This document shows positions 55,849 through 64,000 of a DNA stretch of 64,000 nt, piece after piece. The DNA lies in the NCBI GenBank assembly GCA_009760855.2, contig WPIO01000051.1, positions 1,168,001 to 1,232,000 on the forward strand. The letters are read 5' to 3'. The notes below the pieces were generated by a model. The model saw only the letters and a list, made by a program, of their open reading frames with translations. It ran no database searches and was not told where the DNA came from. The position numbers and the translations under genes were made by a program. This DNA comes from Cristatella mucedo. Lineage: Eukaryota > Bryozoa > Phylactolaemata > Cristatellidae. How positions within the stretch are numbered: the first letter of the stretch is position 1; each line of letters opens with the position of its first letter.

Positions 55849-58800
55849 TAAGCATGAGCCATCAGCCCATGCTATATCTTATCAAAGGGACCAACCCACA
55901 GCCAAGGAGACAGACATAAACAATATCCTGAAAGAAGGGCTTACAATTTAACACACTTCAGCCATTACAAAGCTGCAAGGATTCAGCTACGAGCCAGCTA
56001 CCGACCAAAAAAATCACAAATGGTCGCAACCATAATAACTCTCTCACGTGCGTACATTTCCTATTGTCCATCAGCTACTGACGCCACACGGCTAGCGGTT
56101 CCTAAATCCAGCAGGAATTTACGTACACATGCCATCTTACCTATCAAATTAGACCTAACATCACCGGCTCCTCGCAGGTTTACAAAAAGGTACGAAGGAG
56201 GAGACTTGTACTGATCTGGCCTGCCTACAGGCAGTGTGTTAACAGCAAAGTGACAGGCAGGGTCAATGCGACTTACTTTCAAGTAAAATCAAACATGTCT
56301 ATATTTAACACTAAAAGGACCTGTCAATGGTGGCTTTATTCAGAGCCGTAGGCATGTGGTAAGACATAAAATTAACAAGAGCAGTTGCTGCTTAGACCAG
56401 TTTTGAATTTAGTAGAAACAACTGGTATCAATAAGTGTGCAAAATGCCGGCATGTGCTACTCGAAAATAGTACACCCAGATAAAAACGGCAGCCAATGAG
56501 TGAAGGCTAAAACAGCTCTCAACAACGGTGACCTGATCTTGGGTCAAAACGTTGATACTGAGTCACCTGATTGATCTTGGGTCACCAAGCTGGCAGCTCC
56601 AAGGTATGTACAACAATTTTGGAAGCACACATCACGTCTGCACACAGGCAATGGCTGCCGGTGGGGGAGCAAAGGTTGAGAGGGTCAGCACCCAGTGCCT
56701 CTAACCATTCCCCGCAACTCTGGTCCTTTTTCTATTCTGTTCTCTTCTGCTGACGTAGCTGTGTCAACGGCAGACGGTACTGCCCGAAATGCAGATTACA
56801 CTGCAGCAGTTCGACTAGTCCAGTTGACTAACCAGCAACTTACCGGTATGCTTTGAACATCGCCATTGGCGGTGACGACGGGTTGGAACACGTGCCCACC
56901 GGCCTGTGCTCCGTGCTGCTGCGAAACCTGATGTGTGCCCGAAACAGTCTGAGGCAGCTGTATGATCTGCTGTGCCCCCGCGCCGGCTCCCTGCGGAAAC
57001 AAAGCAGACAGCGGTAAGCTAAATTACTACAGCGCCCGACTGGCAGCAAAAACACAAAATCGCATGATGCACCTTGCACGTGCCTGCTGCACAACGAGCG
57101 GAAAAATCAGGGCAGTTGCAAACGAAAGCAAGCTGGGGACACAAGGCGGACTTGACAGTAACATTAGTTTCGCTGTGTTCATAGCCAAAAGCTGATCATA
57201 AAACTAAGTGAGCCTCGTGAAAGATGACTGTCTGCACACTCGTACAGGTTTGCAACATGGATTTATTTGATTAGCTATGCCATACATGCTCATAGATGGG
57301 TCGAATCCAAACTGCATTAGCCCCATTCACAGCATGCATTCTGTTATATACTGTTATACATACTTGACGTCACATCGCCAGATCCTAAAATCAACTGCTG
57401 CTCAGACTAATGATGCCCCTCAATGTTACGAATCATGCTATTGCTTTTAACGACTCGTTCAGTCGTCATTGTAGATAGAGGCAAGTGTACACACGTTGCA
57501 GACAGCCTCTGATGCTATGGTCAAGGTACATCACTTTTGGTCTTGACCAAAGGATTATAAGCCTTGCACAGAGACCATGAGATTAAGCAATCGTGACCAA
57601 GACTGACTATGCTCTAAAAAATCCTATACTATACGCTTGAATCACATGCTATCGAAGTGCACTGAAGACGATGCTTAGTGACCTTTGCCATCTGCAGTTG
57701 GTCATTGGTAAAAAATAGATAAGAACAATTACATATTTTACACCAACACAAACTTTGCACATGCTTTAAGCAGTGCGGACATATATCTACCACCGAGTCT
57801 ACAAATGGATGCTTTCGGCAATCAAATCAATGCCATTGCCAATGCAAGCATACGGTGCCACTCAAACTACTACAAACTAGTCGATAACATAACAAACCGG
57901 TTGACAAAGACTAATGAACTGCAGGTCACACCAGAGGTTTACGATCTGCTGCATTAAGGACAAAGTTAGTGTGACTTCAAAAGAGCAAGATATACCAAGG
58001 AAAGCTAATGCACTCATGAATCACGGAGGTTCGGCCAAGAAATAGCCACAATCATTCAAAGAATGCATTAGGAAAACGTAATCATGCAAGCACAGCCAAA
58101 TACAGTTGTTTATGGGCATACGAAAGCGATATATTTGGCGCAGGATGGAGCAAACAGTGGTTTGCAATGCACATGATGGCAACAAGTGATGAGCTATAAT
58201 GAACTAAAGCACCATCATCTCTCACCGTGGCTGGAGCTGAGGCAGCTATCAGCTGAATGGGCTGACTGTTCTGAGCTTGCTGCTGTGGCAGCTGGAAATA
58301 GTACTGCACCTGGTCGCTGGTAAACTGCGATTGCTGAATGGTGCCTTCCTGCATGAAAGAAGATGGCTGCCAAAGCTTTACTACTACTACTAATAACAAT
58401 AATACTAATGCATTTGATAAAGCGCCCTCAGAGAACTCAATCTCTCTCTAGGCGCTTTACATTTGCTGCAAAGGGAAATGCAATTGGATGGTGAGTAATA
58501 TCATACTTGATAAACAAACAAAATGAGTAACATGGTTAGGGGTGACATGCACAGGAATAACAGCAGTGGTGGCAGCAGTAGGTCAGACAAGGCATCTGCT
58601 GACACAGCCATATTAGCAGAATGGTGCACAGCTAGCAGCAGACTGAAAGGCCATTTCAGCTACAGTAAGCACGAAAGAAGAGGCTTCGCATGCACCCAGG
58701 ATCTCTAGGATACCATGCTTTAAGTGCAACATGCAACTTCCGGCTCTGAACATAGTAAAATCACTTTCCACCAAATACAGTTTTTTCTACAGATATCGAG

Positions 58801-61800
58801 CAAACACCAATAAATAACGACCTAGGTGATGTTTCCCAACCAGTAGGTGACCCGGCCCGAGCTTCAGCCATACGAACAGTAACCAGCTCTCTTCATGGCC
58901 ATCTACCGAGCTACATTTCAGCCCAAAGCAATTCTTCAGCCAAGAGGCTAGGTTGCAAAAATGACAAAACAGAATTCATGAGGATAGAGGCCCAGTTGTG
59001 GATGCCCCATTGCAGCAAACTCTTCATGATAAAGCATGCTCTGATCGGCAAGTCCTAATTGAGAGCCCACTGTCTCATCTGGACACCGTAAGCATAGCAC
59101 AATAATGATAAAAATACTAGCTAATTCAACAGCCTCTCTTGTATAGCGACAGAGGAGCATTTACGAATATCCCCACCTCTTGCAGGGGCAATAAAGGGTC
59201 ACCCACCACAGGATTCGAACCCACATCCTCGGGACCGAGTTCGTGAAGGGCAACCGACATACCTAGTGCCACCTCGGCTCCCTGGTTGAAGTCCAACATT
59301 AGCAGGATAATACAGAGCATAGGCATCAACGGTAACGGTCATCCAATGAGCTTCTGAAGTAAAGGTGTGCTTGTGGATTGGCTGTAAGTACCTTTCTTTA
59401 CATATAACGAAATCTTCCTCTTGCTGATGTCATTGCCAAACCTGATCTAGACTTGCATTTCTATGAAGAAGACACTCAGCTCTACATATGAACCTTCTTT
59501 ATCACGGGATTGCAGACTGACCCAACGTTCCTGAAGCTTGCAACGCTGACATTCGTAGCTGGATGGCATATGAATTAAGCTCAAGTGAAGACAAGCCAAA
59601 TATAATACCTTTTTTGTGTGGGTAAACCCAGCATCACTCAAAAGCCGGAAAGTCACACTCAAAATTGCTAAGCTAGCATCTCTCCTGTAGCACGGCATGA
59701 AATTAAGGCATTCTATTCGAAATGATCTATCGCTAGATGACCATATCAGCTCCAGAGTAAAGTCACTTTCGGTCAAGTAACACAGCAAAGTTTGGGTGTT
59801 GCTGGTCAGGGTACCAGGCCAAAATTAATCTTTAAGCTTTTGTGCCATCCCATCTAAATTTCTATAGGTCTCCTTGCACGTTTTTCTGCCTGCATAATAA
59901 GATGGTTACAGATGGTTCAAATCTTGACTTCTAGCCTTGATTGTCGTGAACGTCACAACTGCCATATTACGCAATTCATGTCTGCCTGTACTGACTCCTC
60001 ATCAAGCAGTATAGCAATCTCAATGCTTCTGTCACTCACTTTTAATTTCAATCGCTTGTTTTGGCTTACCTATAATAATGCACTTGATAAAGCGCCCTCA
60101 GAGAACTCAATCTCTTTCAAGGCGCTTTACATTTGCTATCCACAATATGGATGCACGAAGAAACCACCACCACGGACTGCAGTCGACTCAAACGGCTCTC
60201 AGACCGAGCCTATCTTAACTATTCACCCCACGGGCATCCCTGCACACTACCTGCATCCCAGATTCGGGTCGTTTAGCTATGCATCTAACGGGAAACTCAA
60301 ATCATTGGAGACTGCGTTTTCAGATCCGACTCTTACAGCCTGGTGCACACTACAGACCGACATCACGACATGTCCAGACTTGCTCAAGACATCTCATGTG
60401 AAGCTAAAAACCCAGCCGTTCCTTACAGCAGTTGCTCGGTCCACATCAATTGTTCTTTATCTGCTTATGTTGCAAGGAGTGTGCTTGTTATTATCATTAA
60501 CCAGTTTTTATGCTTATGTTCCAGTTTTAGTAAGCAAAGTGCCTAGGGATAAGCATACTTTAGGTCTCTAAGTAAGCTGAAAAAATCGTTCCCAATGATA
60601 ATACTAATCAGTATTATTATTAGTATTACTGTCTGTGAACAATGAAGCAAGGGATTGCAGTTTTACATACATCAAAATGAAGAAAAATCTTTTGCACCAT
60701 GGTAGACAGCAACTAGATCAGCATCACTCAAAATGTCATTCAATGGCCACAGGACTTCGAGTCATAACAGACACAATCTTCTGACTCCGTAAACTATTTT
60801 GTAATTGGAGTGCACCAACGATTCACTTGGTTCTGGTAAGGTTACACAATACGGTTGACAAATAAATATTTACTTATGTGTAACCGGTCGAGTTTCATGT
60901 CTGGGAAATAAATACGAGCCTAGCAAATGGCGTTCGACTGCAGCATAAGAAGAAAAAGAAATAATAATAACACAAGCTCTCGCTATAGGAGCTCACAATA
61001 GCTCACCAGAATTGTATCAACATTCTCCATAGCAACGGGCAATGGCTGTGCACAATGGCAAGTGAGCTTCAGATTAAGAACCAAGTCTACATTACGGCAA
61101 AGAAGAACATCCCTTAACCGTCACATGGTAACAAAAAACAGCCACTACAAAGGCCTTACAGTCAGATGCATAAGGTATGCTATACAATTTCCAAACAGTA
61201 GTTTAATTTCAGATAACAATAATTTGCACCGTACTGCTGTTGCCAGACACCTACCTTCATATGCTTCGATAAGTCGGGACAGCCAGACAGCATGAACAAT
61301 GAGCCTGTGTGCTCGAATGCAAGAGCGTGAGCAAGCGTGGTGTATAGACAATTAGAATTATTCTACCATGAGGGTAAGGTAGTGAAATAAGCCTGATATG
61401 CAAAGCAAGGCACGGTTCTAGTCAAAAGGCCATGCATATTATGGTTGGATGGAGTCGTCCAAACAATCACACTCCAGCTCAGAGGTCAATAAGAATTGTT
61501 TGTTATGCAGCTCTGCTGGTATGGTCCACAAAGCTATCCCCCTTGCCAGCATAAACCACAAACTCGGTTACTCACTCACCAATCAGCTGCTTATCTTAGG
61601 CCATCATAGTTTGGATTTAATCCTTCATTCTCTCTATAGTCATTACTACCATATTCAATAATGCTCCTACCTATCTCTTTGCTACGGGCATCCCAGCTCA
61701 GGTTAGCCCCTCAGCACTAACCACTACGTTTGCTTATTTGTCACGAGCAGCAGCTTGCTCACAATCATTGTCAACTCATACCCAGCTGACCGTGGCCAAT

Positions 61801-62333
61801 CGCACGGACCACAAAAAAAACGCTGGCCTGATTCCTCAGATTGTCGATTACTCTGTTGGCATCCAGGATAAACTAAATAACTCACCCTCTTTGCAGGCTT
61901 GGTCTCTTCCCGAGGTACAATGTCAATTAAAAAGTCAAACTGGTCGAATTTCGACACAGCCATAGCAATGTCATTTCTCTGCAATACAAAACGAATTTGC
62001 AATCAGCATCAACTGAAAAAATGCTTAAAGACGTACATGTATGTTTACGCCAACCTAATCAGAATAAAAAAACAACATAGGTATGGTACAACGTTGTAAG
62101 GCAGTAGCTAAATGCAGAGCTAATGTGAAAAATCAACAACACTTAACCAGAGCTAAAACACCACAATGTCCCATAGGCCAGGCTGCAAAATCAATCAAAC
62201 GCCGAGCCTAATATTCTACCTGCAATGTGCGCCTTTTGTTGTCTTCAGTATGAATCCAGGCACGTAATGAAAGCTCACTTATAAAGATCTCGGCTGCTTT
62301 GGCAAATAGCAGTGGTGCTTCTGCACTTATCAT
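50452..62333 (-). CDS. NFYC: NF-YC (CCAAT-binding factor subunit C), 5' incomplete
   Basis: Histone-fold subunit that pairs with NF-YB, recruits NF-YA and binds CCAAT promoters in the nucleus. Six exons, all joined in phase 0, give 236 residues from the middle of the histone fold to the stop. [37 protein letters not shown] and [15 protein letters not shown] are almost the animal NF-YC consensus. The glutamine-rich activation tail follows the same order as vertebrate [39 protein letters not shown]. The first part of the fold (the conserved PLARIKKIMK region) is not found up to base 64,000, so those exons are to the right of the window. No lesion is seen. Introns carry LINE A, SINE-1 and microsatellites. 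Confidence 0.95.
51491..52392 (-). mobile_element. LINE A copy, longest intact frame
   Basis: An uninterrupted 225-codon frame (51,711-52,388) carries [80 protein letters not shown] and ends [11 protein letters not shown], the C-terminal half of a CR1/L2-type LINE reverse transcriptase. The 3' UTR, hairpin and (TAA)n tail follow at the low-coordinate end. It lies in the last NF-YC intron in the same orientation as the gene. The best preserved and likely youngest copy. Confidence 0.95.
52440..53625 (+). mobile_element. LINE A copy, old, reaches the RT active site
   Basis: Broken plus-strand frames run from [28 protein letters not shown], through [13 protein letters not shown] (the YADD-type catalytic motif region) and [20 protein letters not shown] to the C-terminal end and a decayed tail near 53,590-53,620. 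It is inserted antisense in the last NF-YC intron. Confidence 0.8.
52598..52680 (-). mobile_element. Short LINE A tail inside a LINE A copy
   Basis: About 80 bases reading, on the minus strand, GTGCCTAGAAAGAGATTGGG, TTCTCTGATG, TATATCAAATG and an ATTATT end. It splits the opposite-strand RT frame between the codons for LHI and YSDD. Confidence 0.78.
53747..53840 (-). repeat. LINE A tail, decayed
   Basis: AATAATAATAACCAATAATG, then CACTTGTTTTTTTATACGAT and AAATCTCTTTCTATACATGT, an inverted decayed tail. Confidence 0.55.
53940..54745 (-). mobile_element. CR1/L2-like LINE fragments, divergent family
   Basis: Minus-strand frame 54,389-54,733 reads [59 protein letters not shown], collinear with the end of LINE A but only distantly alike. 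A second piece at 53,940-54,075 carries a YVPKA-N-like end. Stops interrupt both. Confidence 0.7.
54750..55565. other. NF-YC intron, unassigned part
   Basis: Short direct repeats such as GAATGGAGGAGCCTAAAAAT and GAATGAAGGAGCCTAAACAC near 54,845 and 54,890. The 142-codon minus frame at 55,008-55,436 does not continue the NF-YC series and has no recognised domain. Confidence 0.4.
55571..55729 (-). CDS. NFYC: NF-YC exon: glutamine-rich tail 3
   Basis: The acceptor GCTTTCTGCAG and donor CAG|GTATGG enclose [20 protein letters not shown] and a run ending [12 protein letters not shown]. It matches the VQLNAGQLQ..EVQQGQQQ block of vertebrate NF-YC. 53 codons. Confidence 0.93.
55801..55843. repeat. 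(GA)n microsatellite in NF-YC intron
   Basis: An uninterrupted GA run of about 43 bases, some 70 bases upstream of the acceptor of the exon at 55,571-55,729. On the gene strand it is CT, next to the polypyrimidine side. Confidence 0.97.
55845..56840. other. NF-YC intron, unassigned
   Basis: Unique-looking intronic sequence. GATCTTGGGTCA is repeated at about 56,535 and 56,573. No other element identified. Confidence 0.4.
56844..56990 (-). CDS. NFYC: NF-YC exon: glutamine-rich tail 2
   Basis: The acceptor GTTTCCGCAG and donor CCG|GTAAGT enclose [20 protein letters not shown] and a His/Gln/Val-rich run ending NGDVQSIP, matching the TGEIQQIP block of vertebrate NF-YC. 49 codons. Confidence 0.92.
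56995..58220. other. NF-YC intron, unassigned
   Basis: AT-rich intronic sequence without recognised repeats or further NF-YC-like glutamine-rich frames on the minus strand. Confidence 0.4.
58226..58348 (-). CDS. NFYC: NF-YC exon: glutamine-rich tail 1
   Basis: The acceptor CTTCTTTCATGCAG and donor ACG|GTGAGA enclose [46 protein letters not shown] sits exactly 18 residues after the KR exon end, as in vertebrate NF-YC. A LINE A tail begins about 32 bases upstream of this exon. Confidence 0.93.
58381..58556 (-). mobile_element. LINE A 3' UTR fragment close to an NF-YC acceptor
   Basis: On the minus strand: CCTGTGCATGTCACCCCTAA, CCATGTTACTCATTTTGTTT, the tail hairpin and a degraded ATT/AGT end that stops about 32 bases before the exon at 58,226-58,348. 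Same orientation as the gene. Confidence 0.87.
59101..59282 (-). mobile_element. tRNA-derived SINE-1 copy in NF-YC intron
   Basis: On the minus strand: AGCCGAGGTGGCACTAGGTA, box B-like GTGGGTTCGAATCC, the body GGGTGACCCTTTATTGCCCC and TGCTCCTCTGTCGCTATACA, ending GAATTAGCTAGT. Nearly complete. Confidence 0.85.
59390..60640 (+). mobile_element. LINE A copy, old, interrupted
   Basis: Broken frames from [20 protein letters not shown] (YADD-type region), through [13 protein letters not shown] to the end [16 protein letters not shown] and a decayed ATTATT tail near 60,605-60,630. It is antisense in an NF-YC intron and split by an inverted tail at 60,073-60,145. Confidence 0.75.
60073..60145 (-). 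mobile_element. Short LINE A tail inside a LINE A copy
   Basis: ATAATAATGCACTTGATAAA, then GCGCCCTCAGAGAACTCAAT, CTCTTTCAAGGCGCTTTACA: only the last about 70 bases of the element on the minus strand, interrupting the opposite-strand copy. Confidence 0.85.
60645..61880. other. NF-YC intron, unassigned part
   Basis: AT-rich intronic sequence. Short open frames (under 80 codons) show no domain. No repeat recognised beyond isolated ATA runs. Confidence 0.4.
61886..61978 (-). CDS. NFYC: NF-YC exon: histone fold C-terminal end
   Basis: The acceptor TTTGTATTGCAG precedes [31 protein letters not shown]. The donor is AGG|GTGAGT. 31 codons. The RND-IAMA and DFLIDIVPR motifs are diagnostic of NF-YC. 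Confidence 0.97.
62220..62333 (-). CDS. NFYC: NF-YC exon: histone fold helix 2
   Basis: The acceptor TTTGTAG precedes [20 protein letters not shown], then [18 protein letters not shown]. The donor is CAG|GTAGAA. 38 codons, phase 0 both sides, the same break points as in vertebrate NF-YC. Confidence 0.96.
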
Positions 62334-62671
62334 CTACAAAGCCACAATGTTCCACATCGAAGCTATGACAAGCTGTTAAGGACACATACAGTGCCAACGC
62401 CTAGCAAGTTCAGGTCTTGCAGCTAACAAACAGGGTTCACCAGCCACATCTACACGGTGCAGCAGGTAAGCACAAGAGTGGCTCCATCGCTGCCCCCCTC
62501 AGGATAACAAACAAGACTCTTATGACGAACGCCCACGTGGAGTCATGCGAAATAGTTGGAAATCCCATTGTCGTCGATAGATTGCAATTTTTTACATGCT
62601 GTCATCATCGTTATCAGCTAAAACGTGGTACAACCATTTTGCTTGGTCACTAGGTAAGCCAACCAGGTTCA

Positions 62672-63125
62672 ATGCATATTAAGGCTCTTCATTCTTTTGC
62701 TCCTGCCTATCTCTCAGATATACTCCCCCATCAGGCCAAGCATCGTACCACCCGACGCTTTTCGGAATCAAACAGTCTACAAATACCTCGTACAAACCTC
62801 AAATCCTTTGGAGACAGCGCATTTAGTTCATATGCTCCCAAAGCCTGGAATTCTCTCCCGGCCTGCGTCAGAACATCCCCTGACCTGACCACATTTAAAA
62901 AGAACTTAAAAACACACCTATTTAGGACAGCATTTAGTGGGTCCCTGTGATTCGTCCTTCATGTGCTTATGCGTGCTGACACTGTGCATGTCACCCCTAA
63001 CCATGTTATTCATTTTGTTTGTTTATCAAGCATGATATTACTCACCATTCAATTGCATTTCCCTTTGCAACAAATGTAAAGCGCCTAGAGAGAGATTAAG
63101 TTCTCTGAGGGCGCTTTATCAAGTG

Positions 63126-63160
<35 letters not shown>
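62672..63160 (+). mobile_element. LINE A copy in NF-YC intron
   Basis: A 92-codon open frame ([40 protein letters not shown], ending [11 protein letters not shown]) is followed by a 3' UTR lacking one internal repeat unit, a perfect tail hairpin at 63,077-63,118 (TAAAGCGCC with GGGCGCTTTA) and an (ATT)n tail at 63,126-63,159. Antisense to NF-YC. Confidence 0.93.
63077..63118 (+). other. LINE A 3' terminal hairpin
   Basis: TAAAGCGCC and GGGCGCTTTA pair around an inner AGAGA/TCTCT stem and an AGATTAAGT-type loop. The same structure recurs at 10,519-10,560 and, inverted, in the copies at 39,775, 51,520 and 60,090, with compensating decay in older ones. Confidence 0.85.
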
Positions 63161-63163
<3 letters not shown>

Positions 63164-63164
63164 C

Positions 63165-64000
63165 TGGTTCTTTTCTGGCCTTAAACGTGAAAGTATATAT
63201 GACCCAATTATGTCTTATATAGTGCTCATACAAGAGCTTATATATAAACCCTAAATCTCAAACATTGCATTTTTTTTTACAAGATCAGGCCAAAATACTA
63301 CCACCAGGTAGTATTAATATGTGGAAGCCATACATGTTGCAAATTGCGCATGCTCTTGCCTTGGTTAGCCTACTAGGTGTCAAAACATGTACAATTTACC
63401 TGTTGAAGGTTCTAGTTGGTTTGAATACAGTTGTGGTTAAGGATAGTTTTTGGTGGTATTGTCAGAACATGGCAAATATTTGGACGGGCAACATATTCTT
63501 CTCAAAAATGCACCTTAATGAGCATGATGCCGGGAACTTCTGTCATGTGTGGTCAAGGTTTTGACATTTTTTTTGCACATGCGCAGACGAAGGCCAGATA
63601 TGGTTTGAGACTACGCAAGAAAACGATTGTGCAGCTAGAGCGAGTAACCAGCCATCTACGTACCTGATGAAAAAGGAGACATGGAATTGTAAAAAGAAAC
63701 TGCTCAATCAGTCTTGGCTAAAACCTGAGATACCAAAACCATAGTGATCTGCATGTATTAAAAGGTTTTCACTGAGATTATGAGATGATAGCTCAATTTA
63801 GTATATGCATGTAGCAAATTGACAGCAAGGACATGGCAAATAGTTTATCAGAAAATACTGTTGATTGATATTTTTTATACTCATCGATTCGAACCATGTC
63901 AAGCTAATGGCAGTGCATGCCCAACCGGGTAATTAAGATCTATTTTTAAAGAGGAAATGCTACAAAATAATATCCATTAAAATGGCTAGTATTTCGGAAG
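63165..64000. other. NF-YC intron, right edge
   Basis: The expected upstream NF-YC exon (encoding the ARIKKIMK-type first helix) is not found on the minus strand here. A 99-codon plus frame at 63,265-63,564 is rich in hydrophobic residues but has no recognised domain. Confidence 0.45.

Noticed and set aside
44205-63160. ATT/TAA trinucleotide runs as CRISPR or independent satellite arrays
   Set aside because: Each run is the 3' tail of a LINE A or SINE copy; there are no spaced palindromic repeats and the genome is eukaryotic.
63265-63564. Upstream NF-YC exon or separate gene on the plus strand
   Set aside because: It does not encode the conserved NF-YC first helix on either strand, and the plus-strand frame lacks any recognisable domain.

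Overview
This is a eukaryotic, most likely invertebrate animal, nuclear window. Genes are split by GT-AG introns, long non-coding stretches are filled with decayed retrotransposons, tRNA-derived SINEs and DNA transposons, and CpG-rich islands alternate with AT-rich DNA. No bacterial, organellar or viral gene organisation is visible. The species cannot be named from the sequence. The divergent NF-YC tail argues against a vertebrate.

Three protein-coding genes can be supported, all on the minus strand. (1) 11,933-18,108: a nine-exon gene, assembled by splice-site and reading-phase agreement, for a type I single-pass membrane protein of about 578 residues: signal peptide, N-glycosylated ectodomain, one transmembrane helix and a long acidic cytoplasmic tail. 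I do not recognise its family. (2) 41,202-42,302: an intronless GT11 alpha-1,2-fucosyltransferase, a Golgi type II membrane enzyme. (3) 50,452-62,333: the histone-fold end and glutamine-rich tail of NF-YC (CCAAT-binding factor subunit C) in six exons. Its 5' exons lie beyond the right edge.

The rest is mainly repeats. LINE family A (CR1/L2-like reverse transcriptase end) has a 3' hairpin and an (ATT)n tail; more than fifteen pieces are present on both strands. LINE family B is a second CR1/L2-like family with a TTACA-type tail. SINE-1 and SINE-2 are tRNA-derived. The SINE-2 3' end resembles the LINE A tail, which suggests LINE A mobilises it. There are also two solo LTRs with target-site duplications and one truncated relative, an R2-like retrotransposon end, two hAT remnants of the ZMYM1 type, two copies of an unclassified DNA transposon coding region, two pogo/Tigger-like non-autonomous elements, and many GA/CT and TA microsatellites.

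Layout: 1-11 kb is repeats and unassigned DNA with a short coding-like remnant at 5.9-6.9 kb; 11-19 kb is the GC-rich membrane protein gene; 19-37 kb is a transposon graveyard with CpG islands at 22.5-23.4 and 24.3-25.4 kb; 37-44 kb is a nested LTR/LINE/SINE block around the fucosyltransferase; 44-50 kb is mostly unassigned with a Tigger-like element; 50-64 kb is NF-YC with LINE-filled introns. The three genes have no evident functional link and no operon-like arrangement is expected.
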